Shown one piece after another: positions 5,483 to 5,541 of a stretch of 5,541 bases of DNA. Each line of letters opens with the position of its first letter. Position 1 is the first letter of the stretch. The notes under the pieces were generated by a model that saw only the letters and a program-made list of their open reading frames with translations, searched no databases and had not been told where the DNA came from. The stretch comes from Pseudomonadota bacterium. GTDB lineage: Bacteria > Pseudomonadota > Alphaproteobacteria > Caulobacterales > Caulobacteraceae. The position numbers and the translations under genes were made by a program. The stretch spans positions 1-5,541 of the forward strand of contig JAEYQX010000246.1 of NCBI GenBank assembly GCA_023409795.1, written 5' to 3'.

Positions 5483-5541
5483 ATGACCCAGCCCCCCTCC
5501 AACCCTTCAGATCGCCCCCTAAGGATTGCTGTGGTCGGGTC
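5483..5541 (+). CDS. N-terminus of a probable FAD/NAD(P)-binding oxidoreductase (partial)
   Basis: Only the first 19 codons are present before the window ends. The peptide begins MTQPPSNPSDRPLRIAVVG. After a short polar leader, LRIAVVG is the first beta-strand and the start of the dinucleotide-binding turn of a Rossmann fold, as in FAD-dependent amine-oxidase-like proteins. AGGA (5473-5476) lies six bases before the ATG. A perfect RpoE-type promoter precedes it. Known alphaproteobacterial RpoE-ChrR regulons contain a flavin amine-oxidase-like gene, in Rhodobacter linked to desaturation of methylated fatty acids on the way to furan fatty acids (UfaD). That assignment here is inferred from context and a very short peptide. 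Confidence 0.6.
   Translation, partial: MTQPPSNPSDRPLRIAVVG

Overview
The window looks like chromosomal DNA from an alphaproteobacterium, perhaps Caulobacterales. The evidence is a GC-rich coding bias, a sigma factor of the ECF11/RpoE type overlapping a cupin-type ChrR anti-sigma gene, and neighbours that known alphaproteobacterial RpoE-ChrR regulons share (photolyase, DUF2177, DUF1295, flavin amine oxidase). The taxon is inferred from gene content only.

Layout, left to right. Bases 1-138 hold no gene I can support. A forward pair follows: a small DUF2177 membrane protein (189-596) and a class I CPD photolyase (669-2138). Facing it is a minus-strand operon, rpoE (4179-3601), chrR (3604-2966) and a DUF1295 membrane protein (2969-2148). 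Each junction in that operon is a 4-base ATGA overlap. The photolyase and DUF1295 genes converge with 9 bases between their stop codons. Upstream of rpoE is a gap of about 340 bases, then a forward gene for an 8-stranded outer-membrane beta-barrel protein (4518-5300) ending in a strong intrinsic terminator (5309-5344). A last forward gene starts at 5483 and runs off the edge; its first 19 residues suggest a FAD/NAD-binding flavoprotein.

The organising theme is a singlet-oxygen / photo-oxidative stress regulon. Four promoter-like sites share one architecture, (T/C)(G/A)ATCCAA-N13-TCGTAA(T/A), which corresponds to the TGATCC-N18-TAA element known for Rhodobacter RpoE. They lie before DUF2177-phr, before rpoE itself (autoregulation), before the porin-like gene (weaker -35) and before the flavoprotein gene. 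Every transcription unit in the window therefore appears to be under the sigma factor encoded in it: repair of UV damage by photolyase, membrane-lipid functions (DUF1295, flavoprotein), and an outer-membrane protein.

The most unusual observation concerns ChrR. The C-terminal cupin sensor domain keeps its expected metal ligands (His140, His142, Glu146, His176) and a CxC pair. The N-terminal anti-sigma domain has lost three of the four zinc ligands known from Rhodobacter ChrR; only His31 remains of the HxxxCxxC motif. This suggests a zinc-independent way of holding the sigma factor.
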